The notes under the pieces: model-generated
Databases searched by the model: none
Seen by the model: only the letters and a program-made list of their open reading frames with translations
What the model was told of the DNA's origin: nothing
Program-made: the position numbers and the translations under genes
Assembly: GCA_900618795.1 (NCBI GenBank)
Contig: UYJD01000002.1
Span: 1,045,150-1,109,149, forward strand
Direction: 5' to 3'
Length of the DNA stretch: 64,000 nt
Source: Cyanodermella asteris
Lineage: Eukaryota; Ascomycota; Lecanoromycetes; Ostropales; Stictidaceae
Shown here: positions 33,354 to 44,631 of the stretch, one piece after another
Numbering within the stretch: the first letter of the stretch is position 1
Layout of the letters: every line of letters starts with the position of its first letter

Positions 33354-36300
33354 ATGTCCAAACTGCCCTTCGTGTGTTTGAACGTCGAGCCCGAGTCCGA
33401 GGATGATGAGGAAATTGATAACACGGCCGAGATCAAGCTCGAAGAGGCTTTGAAGCTTTACCAGCAGGCGCTCAAGCTCCATGCTCAAGGCCCGGCCGCA
33501 TTCTCCGATGCTCAGGAAGCGTACGACGAGCTATTCGAGAACGACATTTTCACCTACGATGAAGCCTTGTCTTTCCGAAAAAGACAGGAAGCTATTGAAG
33601 AACAGTCCACAGATTCGGAAAGCGATTCTGATTCCGCTTCAGAACGGGCCTCGGATCAGGTTCGGTTGGACAGCTTGTCTCCTACAGCTGCTGAAGGAGG
33701 GCCAAGCACCTTACGTCAAGTCGTCTATTTGAGTTACAAGAACTATGGCCAGTTCCAACTCGACCGCCTGCAGCATGATCTGGTAGAGAAAGGTCTTGCG
33801 GGAGAGCCGCTGGACGGGCTGGAGCCCAATCTACAGAAGCGCGTAATCAGTCGCGTCAGAAAATCCCTGGAGGCTTTCTCGGATGCTCTTGACAAGGACG
33901 ACACGGATCTTGAGCTGTGGCGACAAGTTTCGCGTCTGACCGAGCTTCTGGGAAGTCAGCGGATGACTCGCTTCTGCCTGGAGACAGTGCTGTTGATGAG
34001 CGAAGAGGATGAGAACGTCGGCGCCGATGATCTGGTGATGGCTGTTGCTCGCGAGGATCTCAACGAGGTTTATGGCAGAATCCAGGACGATGTTGCACAG
34101 GGGAGCAGTGAGCTGCAGCACCACTCAAAGCCCGTGTCGTCGCGGATACGGCAAGTCCTTGATCCCTGCCCCTCAATCCCCAAGCCCCTTGCGATTGTCT
34201 CTCCCAGTTGTCTTCCTGATCGGGAACCCAAGACGTTGCGCCTGAAAGTCCATAGCTGGACGGCGCTCGGAAAGCAAGTACTGAGGCTTCTAAAGTCTGG
34301 CGGTACCCAAGATGAGGACTTCTCTACCATGTGTGTTGGATACCGGATAGAGGATGTGGCCGAGGGAAACTCCAAACATGAAGACGGCAGAGCCAGAAGG
34401 CGTCGCACGATCGACAGCGTTGAGCAGCAACGGAACGGTCTTGCAGGTACAGAGGAGACAGATATCGCCATGGGTGGTATCGATGGCGAATCTGCTCCCG
34501 AAGCTCCAGTCACAAACGGGCATCCGGATTCCACCCAGATCGAATCGCCAACACAGCAGAAGTCTTTGCCTATGCGAGTGATCTCAGCTGGAGAGACCCA
34601 AGCCGACAACGACGGACCCGAAAGGCCAGGCGCATCTCCTTTGCAAGAGAGATCTGGTTCCCTCAAGAGATCGCCCGATGAAGCGGGACTGCCACAGGAG
34701 CCGCCAGAAGCTCGTTCACGTAGTAAACGTCTCAGGGCTCGAGAGACTGGAGGCGACGAAGACGCCAACAAGGACCTACGTCAGCAAATCGAAAAACAGC
34801 TCAAGCCGACGCAAGATGCTGATCGTCACTTGTTCAGTGTCTGCGAAACTCTGCTGAAGCGGACAGAAGTGAGTGCGATGAATTGGTGGGACGCTTTAAT
34901 CAAGCCGAATTACGGCGCCGAGAGCTCTGTGGTCGATTCAACTGAAGATGACCTTGCCGTTGCTTATGGTGATCTCAAAACATCGTTTAAGACTTGGAAC
35001 AGCAATAAGAGCAGTCTGTTGCTCCATGGCACAGGCGCTGGAGCAACGGCAACCCTTATCAGTAAGGGCAACGAAGCTGGCTTGGCTAATTTTCTCGAAC
35101 ACGCAAAGTCTGGCCAACAAGTTACGCGCGAGAGCAAACCAGGCTTGCAGGATCAAGGTCTTGAGGAATTCATCGAGCTAGTCAACTCATCATGGCTTTC
35201 CCTTGATGAGCTTGCTGTGTCCTGGCTGTTCAATCTTGTCGGAACGCCGCAGGCCAGGGAACAGATGCCCAAGAACAAGGAGCTCCCCAAGTACATAAGC
35301 AACACGTGGTCTCCGGAGCTGAAGGGCGTAGTGCACGACGTGCTGTCGCATATCGACGACATTGTCTTTGCAAAACTGGATAGAGCCATCTTCTCGTGGA
35401 CGGAACCAGCCGACAATTTGGAAGCCGATGATTTTGCTCTGGAACACCTGATGGAGATCATCCAAACTATTTTCGAGATTCAGCTGGATGTTTACGACTC
35501 GATGATTAAGCAAACAAGTAAGGTGGATCAGCCGACTCGCATCCTGCAACGAGCACGACTACAACGATGGGCATTCCTGAGTAGCCAAGCTCTTGCCAGA
35601 AGTAACGCTGCGGCAGATGTCCCAACGTCGACTGTTGCCATTCGCCATATGTTCTCTATGACTTTATATCTCAGTCTTGATGAAGACAGCAGCCGGGACC
35701 ATATCATCTTCTGCTTGCAGGAAGTAAAGGACCTGGTTGAGGACGGCATCGATGAGTCTATCAGCATGCCTAACATTGACATCATGCCTGAAATCTCAAT
35801 CGAGGCTGTTGAGCAACAGCTTTCACGCCTGACTACGACGGACTTCTTCATGAGCGTCTTCAATCCGAGCGATGACGACCCTGTGGCAACGATCGAATCT
35901 CTCGAACCCATCATAATGCCATTCTCCACTGTTCCTGGAGCCAGAGCGCGATCTGGCTCACACGCTCTGCAAAGCAGCGGTAATCAGAGTGACGGAGCAG
36001 CTAGTCCGTCTGGACAGCTATTAGGCCGACAACAGTCTCCTTTGATATCTGACTCCCAAACGGACCAGCTTCTCGACTTTCTGTCAAAGAGCACGGCTTC
36101 TCTACGCTTATCGCTGTGGAATCGACTCACCAACGCGTATGCCGCAATTGAAGCACCAGCGTTCGTGTTCTCATGCACAATTCATAGTATGAACATAGTG
36201 CTCACAGAACTACGGACACCAAATTACACAATGCAGCCTGAGCACACCCGCATGTCAAATTTGCTCATCTGGATTCGAAACTTGATGGATCTGATAGACA

Positions 36301-39299
36301 AATGCTGCGCCCTCACAAATTCCGACTCTACGGCACTTGACTGCATGGATGAGGACAATCTCAAGCTAGCTTTGCACAGTGTTGGCTCATGTGTCAAACT
36401 TTTCCATCTCTTTGCGCTTTGGGAGGACCAGATTCGAGTGGGACAGACCGTAGCTCCTGCCCAGCAGGGTGGAGCTAACGCGTTCAAGCAGGCAATGAGC
36501 AGCCTTCGTGACATGCAGGTCAAGACCTGGAGACTGCTGTACGTACTGCTCCGCGAAGCTTCCGTGCAATATTCAGACCTCTTCCCTGAAGCCAACGATG
36601 AATTCCTGGTCTATCTCGCTGCCGTACATTCAGCTATTGGGCTACGTGAATACTGCAAGTTGGGCAGGAAGTCATTCCTCAAGTTTGTGAAGACGGAACT
36701 TCTCACATTGAAGCCTGTTGATGTCAAGGAATGGCAGTATCAGATGGCGCAGGTCGCTTATGACATGTACGATCTGCGAGTCCTGGCTGATTCCAACCAA
36801 TGGCAAACGCTGCAGGAGCACTCCTGTAGCCCCGAACAACTCGATCGTGCAACTGCCCGGGAGATCTTGCCGATGGTTATGGCCCAGGTCGAAGGTTTGA
36901 ACGTCCGGGACATCATCAAGCCCGACCGCAGGGAGTTCAAGCAGACCATCGATAAGATTCAAGACCTCATTGGGAATCCGAAGGCAAGTACTGCCCATCA
37001 AGCTTTCAATCGCAAGCAGCTCCTCAATCTGCAGAAGAGGGCTATCCGTGGCTCTGACCTGATGAACGCCTTGAAGGGCGTAGGTGGGCTTACAAACATG
37101 CCCATCAAGAACGATTTCACACAAATCGCAAAGAGCGGCTGGTTCTTCATCGTTGGCTACCTTCGACTCGCAAGCTTTCGATCAGTGAAGCGGACTGGCC
37201 CTGACTCAACCAAAGAACTGACAGAAGCCATCGACTTCCTCAAATTTGATATTGATTTTGACTGCGAGAAATGGGAGACCTGGTATCGTTTGGCTCAGGC
37301 GCACGACAGCATGCTTGATGAAGAGGTCACTTGGACTGCAGACAGGATCAACAATAAGATGGAAGACCTCGTGACTCTCCAAAGACAAGCTATACACTGC
37401 TACTCGACCGCCGTCGCGTTGCTGGTGCGCCTGACGGGGCACGAGCCACACGACCCGCGAGCACAGTCTCAGGACACGGCGTCGACGATTTCCGAGCTCT
37501 TCAGTGACTTCGGGAAACGGCTTTACGCGTCGTCCAGGGCTCCTTTTGATATGCAGGCCTTCTCGGTCAGAGATCATTCAAGATGGTTCTTCACTCATTC
37601 GCAAGTCAAGTTCAAGGACAAGCCTTTCCGACCCATGACTGAGGCTGCAGTATGGCTAGTGTCTAGTGTGCTTTTCAGACAAGCCATCTCGTATCGAGAC
37701 AGCGACTGGCAGAATTGGTATATGCTGGGAAAATGCACGTGGAAATTACTCAACGGCGACGATGTCGGTGGCCTGAGGCATGAGCAAGTATTGCACGCTT
37801 TCGGGAAGGCCTGCGAGCTCGCGCCTGCGAAGGATAGCAAACAGCCTGACAAAGGCCCACTTCTGGAGCCGCATGCCAAGCTTGTTTCGGTGGTCCACAA
37901 GCTTGTCTACCACCGTGATGTTTTGACTCCGACAGAAGGGGCGGAGTGGCTCAAGAAGAGTTCTTACTCGAACAAAGTGACCTTGGAAGAGCCCCGAGGG
38001 AAACAGCAATGGCTCGACTTTGCCAGACATGTCATCCGGAACCTACGCACTGTAGACAAGGCCAACTGGCACCATCGTATTATGGCGCGAGCAGCCAAGC
38101 TAGCGTTTGAGGACCCAACACATGAGAACCCTGCAGAGGCCGCTATAATGCAATACACGCCGCACATATTCACCAAAACGATGGTTGTGCAGGTCTGGCG
38201 GACCTTGTTCGAGCGTGCAGGGCGACATTTCGTTTACACGACTCGTTATGTCAAGGCCTTCATCAATCTCCTCAAGATGACGGGCGATCGTACTGGTCTC
38301 GAGGCACTAGGCAAGAGAGTCCGCAAGAAGCAAGCCGAGTTCATTGACCACTTAAGCATCTGGACTCTGATATGCAAGGAACATGTTTCCTTACTACGAA
38401 GTCAAGAGGGCGTACCGGTTCAGAATGAAGAGGCGGTGTTGTTTGTGCTCCCATACGAAACATTTGTTCTCAACGGAGCGCTGCTTCAATCATGGGCTCA
38501 ACCAGCGAATGCCGAACCTCCATCCCATCCTCTGCTGACTCTTTTACGGGAGGCAATCGATCTTAAAAAGCTCAATCTCAACTTGATTCCGAATCAAGGC
38601 ATTGACGACCTTATCGGTGATGCCTACGCCAAGCTTTACGAGGACATGGTCCCTGGCCTAGTGTCAAATGCAACCAACGAGAAGAACCGCGAAGCCATGC
38701 GCGTCGACAGGATTCTCATGGGCGACTCAGGCATGAACGACAGAGCAGAGTCAGGCGCGGAGAACGCCGTTCCTCTAACCAATCCATCAGGTAGAGCCAA
38801 GATGGTCGGTAGAATGGAAGTGCGGCGACGTGCTGAGGCGTTGGTACAAAGACTCGCAATAGGCTCAGGGCCCGTAAAAGGAAAAGCGGCAGCATTAGCG
38901 GAAGCAGCAGCCGCTCAAGAAGAGGCCGAAGAAAGCGAAGCCAACGCAGCGGGGAGTCCGGACCCAAACAATGATGCCGACGACGAATCCGAGCTTAGTG
39001 AGCTCGGCGACGAGCAATTGGAAGAGCTACAAGAGGGCCTCGATGATATCGAAGGTATTGATGGCGAAGTGGCTGAGGGCGACGAGGACGGCAACGCTGA
39101 GGATGGTGATGAAGAAGAAGAGGAGGAGGTTGGTGACGAAGAGGACGTAGATATGGAGGCTGGTCACGGCACTTCTGGGGCGGGGCTTGATCGGCCTGAA
39201 GACGCAGAATCCATGTCCAAGACAGCAAGAAACCAGGATGAAGGGGTCGAAGTTGGTGGCACGGATCAAGGCGATGCTACCGATGTTGAGATAGCATAG
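33354..39299 (+). CDS. HIR3: HIR complex subunit Hir3 (histone transcription regulator 3), about 1981 aa
   Basis: The scaffold subunit of the HIR nucleosome-assembly complex, which works with Hir1, Hir2, Hpc2 and histone chaperone Asf1 to repress histone genes and deposit H3-H4 outside S phase. It is the fungal counterpart of CABIN1. A single uninterrupted frame; the in-frame GTG at 33342 is not a start, and ATG 33354 gives the family N-terminus (VCLNVEPESEDDEEID...IKLEEALKLYQQALKLHAQG), the first of several TPR-like helical repeats. A disordered segment at about 340-475 is rich in Arg, Glu and Ser. The long helical body runs to about 1830, and the tail of roughly 130 residues is very acidic, as expected for a histone-binding chaperone. 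Having no intron over almost 6 kb is unremarkable for this gene. Confidence 0.9.
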   Translation: MSKLPFVCLNVEPESEDDEEIDNTAEIKLEEALKLYQQALKLHAQGPAAFSDAQEAYDELFENDIFTYDEALSFRKRQEAIEEQSTDSESDSDSASERASDQVRLDSLSPTAAEGGPSTLRQVVYLSYKNYGQFQLDRLQHDLVEKGLAGEPLDGLEPNLQKRVISRVRKSLEAFSDALDKDDTDLELWRQVSRLTELLGSQRMTRFCLETVLLMSEEDENVGADDLVMAVAREDLNEVYGRIQDDVAQGSSELQHHSKPVSSRIRQVLDPCPSIPKPLAIVSPSCLPDREPKTLRLKVHSWTALGKQVLRLLKSGGTQDEDFSTMCVGYRIEDVAEGNSKHEDGRARRRRTIDSVEQQRNGLAGTEETDIAMGGIDGESAPEAPVTNGHPDSTQIESPTQQKSLPMRVISAGETQADNDGPERPGASPLQERSGSLKRSPDEAGLPQEPPEARSRSKRLRARETGGDEDANKDLRQQIEKQLKPTQDADRHLFSVCETLLKRTEVSAMNWWDALIKPNYGAESSVVDSTEDDLAVAYGDLKTSFKTWNSNKSSLLLHGTGAGATATLISKGNEAGLANFLEHAKSGQQVTRESKPGLQDQGLEEFIELVNSSWLSLDELAVSWLFNLVGTPQAREQMPKNKELPKYISNTWSPELKGVVHDVLSHIDDIVFAKLDRAIFSWTEPADNLEADDFALEHLMEIIQTIFEIQLDVYDSMIKQTSKVDQPTRILQRARLQRWAFLSSQALARSNAAADVPTSTVAIRHMFSMTLYLSLDEDSSRDHIIFCLQEVKDLVEDGIDESISMPNIDIMPEISIEAVEQQLSRLTTTDFFMSVFNPSDDDPVATIESLEPIIMPFSTVPGARARSGSHALQSSGNQSDGAASPSGQLLGRQQSPLISDSQTDQLLDFLSKSTASLRLSLWNRLTNAYAAIEAPAFVFSCTIHSMNIVLTELRTPNYTMQPEHTRMSNLLIWIRNLMDLIDKCCALTNSDSTALDCMDEDNLKLALHSVGSCVKLFHLFALWEDQIRVGQTVAPAQQGGANAFKQAMSSLRDMQVKTWRLLYVLLREASVQYSDLFPEANDEFLVYLAAVHSAIGLREYCKLGRKSFLKFVKTELLTLKPVDVKEWQYQMAQVAYDMYDLRVLADSNQWQTLQEHSCSPEQLDRATAREILPMVMAQVEGLNVRDIIKPDRREFKQTIDKIQDLIGNPKASTAHQAFNRKQLLNLQKRAIRGSDLMNALKGVGGLTNMPIKNDFTQIAKSGWFFIVGYLRLASFRSVKRTGPDSTKELTEAIDFLKFDIDFDCEKWETWYRLAQAHDSMLDEEVTWTADRINNKMEDLVTLQRQAIHCYSTAVALLVRLTGHEPHDPRAQSQDTASTISELFSDFGKRLYASSRAPFDMQAFSVRDHSRWFFTHSQVKFKDKPFRPMTEAAVWLVSSVLFRQAISYRDSDWQNWYMLGKCTWKLLNGDDVGGLRHEQVLHAFGKACELAPAKDSKQPDKGPLLEPHAKLVSVVHKLVYHRDVLTPTEGAEWLKKSSYSNKVTLEEPRGKQQWLDFARHVIRNLRTVDKANWHHRIMARAAKLAFEDPTHENPAEAAIMQYTPHIFTKTMVVQVWRTLFERAGRHFVYTTRYVKAFINLLKMTGDRTGLEALGKRVRKKQAEFIDHLSIWTLICKEHVSLLRSQEGVPVQNEEAVLFVLPYETFVLNGALLQSWAQPANAEPPSHPLLTLLREAIDLKKLNLNLIPNQGIDDLIGDAYAKLYEDMVPGLVSNATNEKNREAMRVDRILMGDSGMNDRAESGAENAVPLTNPSGRAKMVGRMEVRRRAEALVQRLAIGSGPVKGKAAALAEAAAAQEEAEESEANAAGSPDPNNDADDESELSELGDEQLEELQEGLDDIEGIDGEVAEGDEDGNAEDGDEEEEEEVGDEEDVDMEAGHGTSGAGLDRPEDAESMSKTARNQDEGVEVGGTDQGDATDVEIA

Positions 39300-40882
39300 T
39301 GAGCAAATCATGAGGAGTCCTTGAATAATAGCTCGAGCCGTTAGAATAGCTGCTCGAGATAGTCGAGCTTGCAGCGGTAGTCGGTATGTATCATACATGG
39401 CCAGCTACGCATTCGATCACCAGCCTTTGGCTCTCCTGACCGGTCGTCCAGCTGTAGCGTGCCGCCACTGGCATATTGACAGATGATCCTTGCATGAAGA
39501 GAAGTGACGGCTAACCATTCAGTGAATGTGGAGACGAAAGGTCGTGCTCGCCAACATGGCGGTTGGAGCACTGGCCTGCAAGCCGGAAACAGGGCAGGTT
39601 TCCGATTGAAACGCAGGAGGTGCAGACCGATGTGAACCGATTGTTTCGAGAAGGTCGCGAACGGACCAGTCGGAGGCGATCAGAAGCGGCAAGGACCAAG
39701 ATGTCACGAATTCTCAGTCGGCAGAGTCGGCACCGGAAATCAAAGTTGCCGTCCGATCGGATCGGTCGTGGCTTATGTCAGCGCCACTTGTCCCGCTTCA
39801 ACGGTGCATCGAGTCGCATCAACGGCAGCGCAGAGAACCGGGGTCCTTGTCTCAACGCCAGCCCGTGTCCCTCGCCTCCTACGAACGACCTGCGCTTGTC
39901 CGTCCGAACGACGAGGCCTGACCACAGTTGAGTGTCGCTTTGACTCGTCTCCGAGACCATGGCTGTGTGACCTCTGTTCCGCTGATCGCAATGCGTCCCT
40001 TGCTCGTCGGTCAAGTCGAAATGCCTCGACACGGTTAATACTCATAAGGTATCGAACATCTGAACGAGACGCAATGTGAGCATTTAACGTTTTCGCGAGC
40101 CGTGCCGTGGATAAGATAATCTGCAGCGTGGAAGATGCCGCTAGGCACAAGTTTTTACCACCAGAACACGCTTTTCGCGCACGCCGTTATCGAGGGTTTT
40201 GTTGCCCTGCGAAACATCGCAACCATCATATCCAACATGCTGAGCACAGGCGTCCCGTCTCCAGCATCAAGGACACCGTCCTTCTGGGATCGGTGGCGCT
40301 CAATTGCTGCCGCACCTTGAGACTTTTGAGGCAAGGAACGGAGTTCGGAATTGCTGCGCATCCGGCGTCCCGCAACGATACTCGCGACCATTTCCCTTTG
40401 CTCAATTCCTCCAGCCTGTCCATTGGCCACCAGGTGTCCGGTGGGGCCTGATGTTCAACCTTCGCCGCTCGCATTGCCAACACTATGATGCCACCGAGCT
40501 GTGCCTCGTGGGAAATGTGGCCTACATTCCCTCCGCGCCATGTGCCGCACGTCTCCGGCTTCACTCTCACCCTTGATGTTCCATCTCCAACGGCTTCAGA
40601 TGGCCCGAGAATGTCCTTGTTACATGATCTTCTGCCATGTCCGAACTCCATATACACCAGCGGACTCCAAGGCTGCTCTGTATCTGCTCTCTCCGCCAGT
40701 TTCTATGATGCGCTTGCTTCTCTGCGCCCATTAGATTTTGTTACTTTCTCCTGCTAGACCAAAGCTGCTTCCATTGCCTTCTTTGCTTCTTGATCATAAC
40801 TGGTCGGCTTGCATCTTTAGCAGCGCTTTTTTCTTCTCTTGTGATACACGAGCAGCGGTATCATTGCTGCTCACCTTTCAGC
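39300..40882. other. Intergenic region, 1.6 kb
   Basis: I see no supported gene. Open frames at 39563-39931 (+) and 40226-40657 (-) have no recognisable motif. The last 200 bases are T/C-rich and fit the promoter of the monooxygenase gene. Confidence 0.4.
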
Positions 40883-42669
40883 ATGACGCAGATGGCGAGA
40901 ACTCCTGACCATGAGCCATATTCCTTACCCTGGCCAAAAATCCCAGTGTCCAACAAGGACCACACCAATGCTGCCGTGGTCATCATTGGTGGTGGTATTG
41001 CGGGTGAGTAACTGACGCAAGACATGTCCAAATGCAAGATACTGACGACGAATGAACAGGCATGTGCCAGGCCATGAACCTGCTTAAAGAGGGCATTCGA
41101 AACTTCGTTATACTCGAGCGCGGAGGGGGCTTTGGCGGTACGTGGAGGGACAATAAATTCCCAGGATGCGCCTGTGACGTCTGGAGTCACCTTTACAGCT
41201 TCAGCTTTGAGAGAAGTGCGTCATGGACACGGGCATACCCCGGCCAGGAAGAGATCCTCGAGTACCTGGTGGACGTCGCCTCGAGGAACCAACCATACAA
41301 ATATGCGCGGTTCAACTCCCAAGTTTTGGCCACGAAATGGTCCGAAAAGCGGATGAAGTGGGAGACGTCAGTAAGAATACTCGGCGGTCAAGATGCGGAA
41401 TACGGAGCGGAATACACAATCACCAGCGACTACATTGTCACCGCTGTCGGTCAGCTCAGTAAGCCCAAATTGCCAAATATCCCTGGAATTGATGGTTTCG
41501 GAGGCAAGTTGATGCATACGGCGAGATGGGACTGGAGCTATAACCTTGAAGGAAAGCGTGTGGCGATCATCGGTACTGGTGCAACTGCTGGGCAGGTAGT
41601 TCCCGAGGTCGCCAAAGTCGCAGGCCATCTCACCGTCTTCCAGCGCTCACCAGCTTACATCTTCCCACGACACGATTATGCCGTGGCCCCATGGTTACGT
41701 GCAGTATTGAAATACGTGCCGTTTGTATACACGCAATATCGCGCTGGTATGATGGACATTCGGGAGCAATTTCACAACATGATTACGAACAGGAACAACT
41801 TCCAGGACTTCATCCTCAACGCCACGGATAAGAAAATGAAAGGAGAGCTGCCAAATCGCCCGGACCTGTGGCAGAAATTCCGACCGGATTACAGACCAGG
41901 CTGCAAGCGACCAGTGATCAGTGACGAGTACTACCCGACATTTCTCAGGCGCAATGTGACGCTCGAAACGCGCACAATACACTCTGTAGGAGAGGTAGGA
42001 ATCACAGTTCAGGGCGAGAAAGAGGAGTTGCTACCCTTTGACGTTATAATTTGCGCGACTGGCTTCGAATCTTTCTCCTTCCTGTCCCCCATGGAAATCA
42101 CCACACGCAGCGGAACTTCGTTACGATCCATCTGGGGCCCATCACCGTACTCGTTGCGTGGGATCTCGGTCCCCGACTGTCCTAACTTTGCCACGCTCTT
42201 CGGGCCCAACAGCGGTCTCTCCCACAATTCACTCTACCTTGTCATCGAAGCACAATCGCGAGTCGTTACCAGAATGATCTCGGCCGTCATGAACGCGCGC
42301 AAGAACGGACAGACGCTCGCGTTGATGCCAAATGCGCAACGAATGAACCAGTGGAACGAATTCGAACAGCTGGCACTGGGTAAGACCAGCTACGTTGACC
42401 CGGCGTGCAGCAGCTGGTGGCGTAATTCTGAAGGTCGGGTTACAAATCAGTACCACGGAAGTGCTATTGAGTATCAGACAGAGATGAGTTTGGTGCGATG
42501 GTCGGAGTATGATACCTTTGGTACTGGGTCTGGAAGACTGATTGGCAAAGGCGACGAATACATTGGCCGGGTGGTCGAGGAGACCAGAGTCAGCAACCGG
42601 ACTATTGCCATCGCCGCGATGGGCGCTTTACTGCTCGCTTTCATATTCGTTTATTTGCGAGGCTTGTGA
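40883..42669 (+). CDS. FAD-dependent Baeyer-Villiger-type monooxygenase with C-terminal anchor, 576 aa
   Basis: Uses FAD, NADPH and oxygen to insert an oxygen atom next to a ketone, or to oxidise N or S atoms. Two exons: 40883-41003 and 41060-42669 (intron 56 bp), joining inside the first Rossmann motif to give VVIIGGGIAGMCQA (FAD binding). The type I Baeyer-Villiger fingerprint FxGxxxHxxxW is intact at residues 187-197 (FGGKLMHTARW), and the NADPH-side motif VAIIGTGATAG follows shortly after. The C-terminus ends in a hydrophobic segment, IAIAAMGALLLAFIFVYLRG, with a short tail. This predicts a tail-anchored membrane enzyme with its active site in the cytosol; many relatives are soluble. No cluster of biosynthetic genes surrounds it, so the substrate cannot be guessed. 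Confidence 0.9.
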
Positions 42670-43107
42670 GCATCGCACCTTCATTTGTTCACGGGTATAT
42701 GGTCATGCTTTTTGGGTTTTAATGGAAGCGTTTGAGCGGGCGTTGGAGGATCCTTGTCTTGCATTTTGGATAGAAACTTTGATAGTCCGGACGAGCTACG
42801 CATTTATTGTCAATTTTGACAGACCATGTCATATCCAGAGGGGATTGAATTCGAGAATTCATTGATTCAGATATACATGGATTAATAAGAGTGTATGTGC
42901 CTGACCCCGCACCTGCTGTTTGGTTTTGACCCGGGACCCCACAGGCCCCTGCGGCTCACCCGCAACTGCGATATCGCTTGACATCTGCAAAGGACCCTGA
43001 CACTCACGCAATCAAAGAAAAAAGTAAGCTCGTTCACGATAGTCAGGCACATTCATCGACTGGCCCGCATCACACTCACGCAAAAAGAAAACAGTCAAAA
43101 AATCAGA
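42670..43107. other. Intergenic region upstream of homoserine dehydrogenase
   Basis: The promoter of the homoserine dehydrogenase gene. I looked for a TGASTCA site of the general amino-acid control factor and did not find an exact copy. Confidence 0.4.
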
Positions 43108-44468
43108 ATGTCTAAGCCAGTCCACATCTTTGTCATCGGTAAGTCTTATTTTCTCCAAGTGAATGGTCGATCTACAATGGTGTGACTTGTCCGTAAGCCA
43201 AATGCTTCGAACTCACGTATATTCCTGTTCTGATTGTGATGATACGCGCTGCACACAAGCTATGTAGCGTGTTCAGCCTTGTGATATAGCCTCCTATGAC
43301 GAGCATCGGGAATAGTTCAGACATTGTCGTTGCATTCTTTGACATGGTCCATATTCCTTTCGACACACAGACTCGATCGACCATTGCTGACTTTTCCCCA
43401 GGAGCCGGCGGCGTCGGCAAAGCCTTCCTCTCACAACTCAAAGCCCTCCGCACAACCTGGCCAAACCTGCACCTCGCCGCCATCACGACAAGCAAAAAGT
43501 CCGTCAGCAGCTCCGACCCCAGAACCTGGCCGGACATCGAAGGCGGTTCCACAAGCCCAGGCATCTCCGTGAACGACATCCTCGACCTCGCCAAGAAGGT
43601 CCCTGCCCCGGGTCGTGCCGTCGTGGTCGACAACACGAGCAACCAGGACGTCGCCGCCGCATACCCCGCTTTTCTCGAGAACGGTGTCAGCGTCGTGACG
43701 CCGAACAAGAAGGCCTTCAGCGGGAGCTGGGAATTATGGGCCGAAATCCAGGCCGCGGCGTGGACGCCGGCGAATCCCGGGGGAGGGTTCGTTTACCACG
43801 AGAGTTCGTGTGGAGCGGGACTGCCGGTCATTTCGACGCTGAACGACCTCGTCGCTACGGGAGATGAGGTTACGAAGATCGAGGGCGTGTTCTCGGGAAC
43901 GATGAGCTTTTTGTTCAACAGCTTCGCGCCGCTTGCGGGACAGGGTGGCAAGTGGAGTGAGGAGGTGGGCAAGGCAAAGGGGTTGGGATACACCGAGCCT
44001 GACCCTAGAGATGACCTGAATGGTCTGGATGTGGCAAGGAAGCTGGTCATTCTGGCGAGACTTGCCGGTTTGAAGGTGCAGAGTACGAGCGATTTCCCTG
44101 TGCAGAGCCTGATTCCGAAGGAGTTGGAGAGCTGTGCGAGTGGAGATGAGTTCATGCAGAAGCTGCCGGAATTCGATGGGCAGATGGCGAATGTCAAAGA
44201 GGAGGCCGAGAAGGCGGGTAAGGTTGTCAGGTTTGTGGGAAGCATTGATGTTGCGAGCAATTCTGTCAAGGTGGGTTTGGAGCAGTTTGCAAAGGACCAT
44301 CCTATTGCGGCATTGAAGGGGGCGGATAACATCATCAGCTTCCACACGAAGAGATACTCGAGCACGCCTCTGATTGTGCAGGGAGCAGGTGCCGGTGCAG
44401 ATGTCACAGCGATGGGTGTTACCGCGGATCTGATCAAGTTCTTGCAAAGGGTAGACTCGCTTGCATGA
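43108..44468 (+). CDS. HOM6: Homoserine dehydrogenase
   Basis: Reduces aspartate semialdehyde to homoserine with NAD(P)H, the branch-point step toward threonine, methionine and isoleucine in the cytosol. Exon 1 is 43108-43138 (31 nt) and exon 2 is 43402-44468, giving 365 aa (yeast 359). The splice completes the dinucleotide-binding loop FVIGAGGVGKAF. The catalytic pair in the signature DLNGLDVARK falls at Asp220 and Lys224, one residue from the yeast positions 219 and 223. The conserved VVTPNKKAFSG is also present. There is no aspartokinase or ACT domain, so it is a monofunctional fungal enzyme. The 263-bp first intron is about five times longer than most others in this window and begins with GTAAGT. 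A regulatory role for it would be speculation. Confidence 0.96.
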
Positions 44469-44631
44469 AGATAAGAGGAATCGCTTGCGTGAAGAGAAGA
44501 GAAACAAGAAAGGCTGTATTCAGTTCGCACATCGAGTGCCGAGGCCGCACCACCTCCTGTAACATTGCATGGCTGGTTCTGGCCAGAGGAAACCTCCGCA
44601 GTCTATTTCTGCAGTTCTCATACGCTTAATA

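Noticed and set aside
40226-40657. 143-codon minus-strand frame between HIR3 and the monooxygenase
   Set aside because: It has no motif, competes with open frames on the other strand, and has no supporting splice structure.
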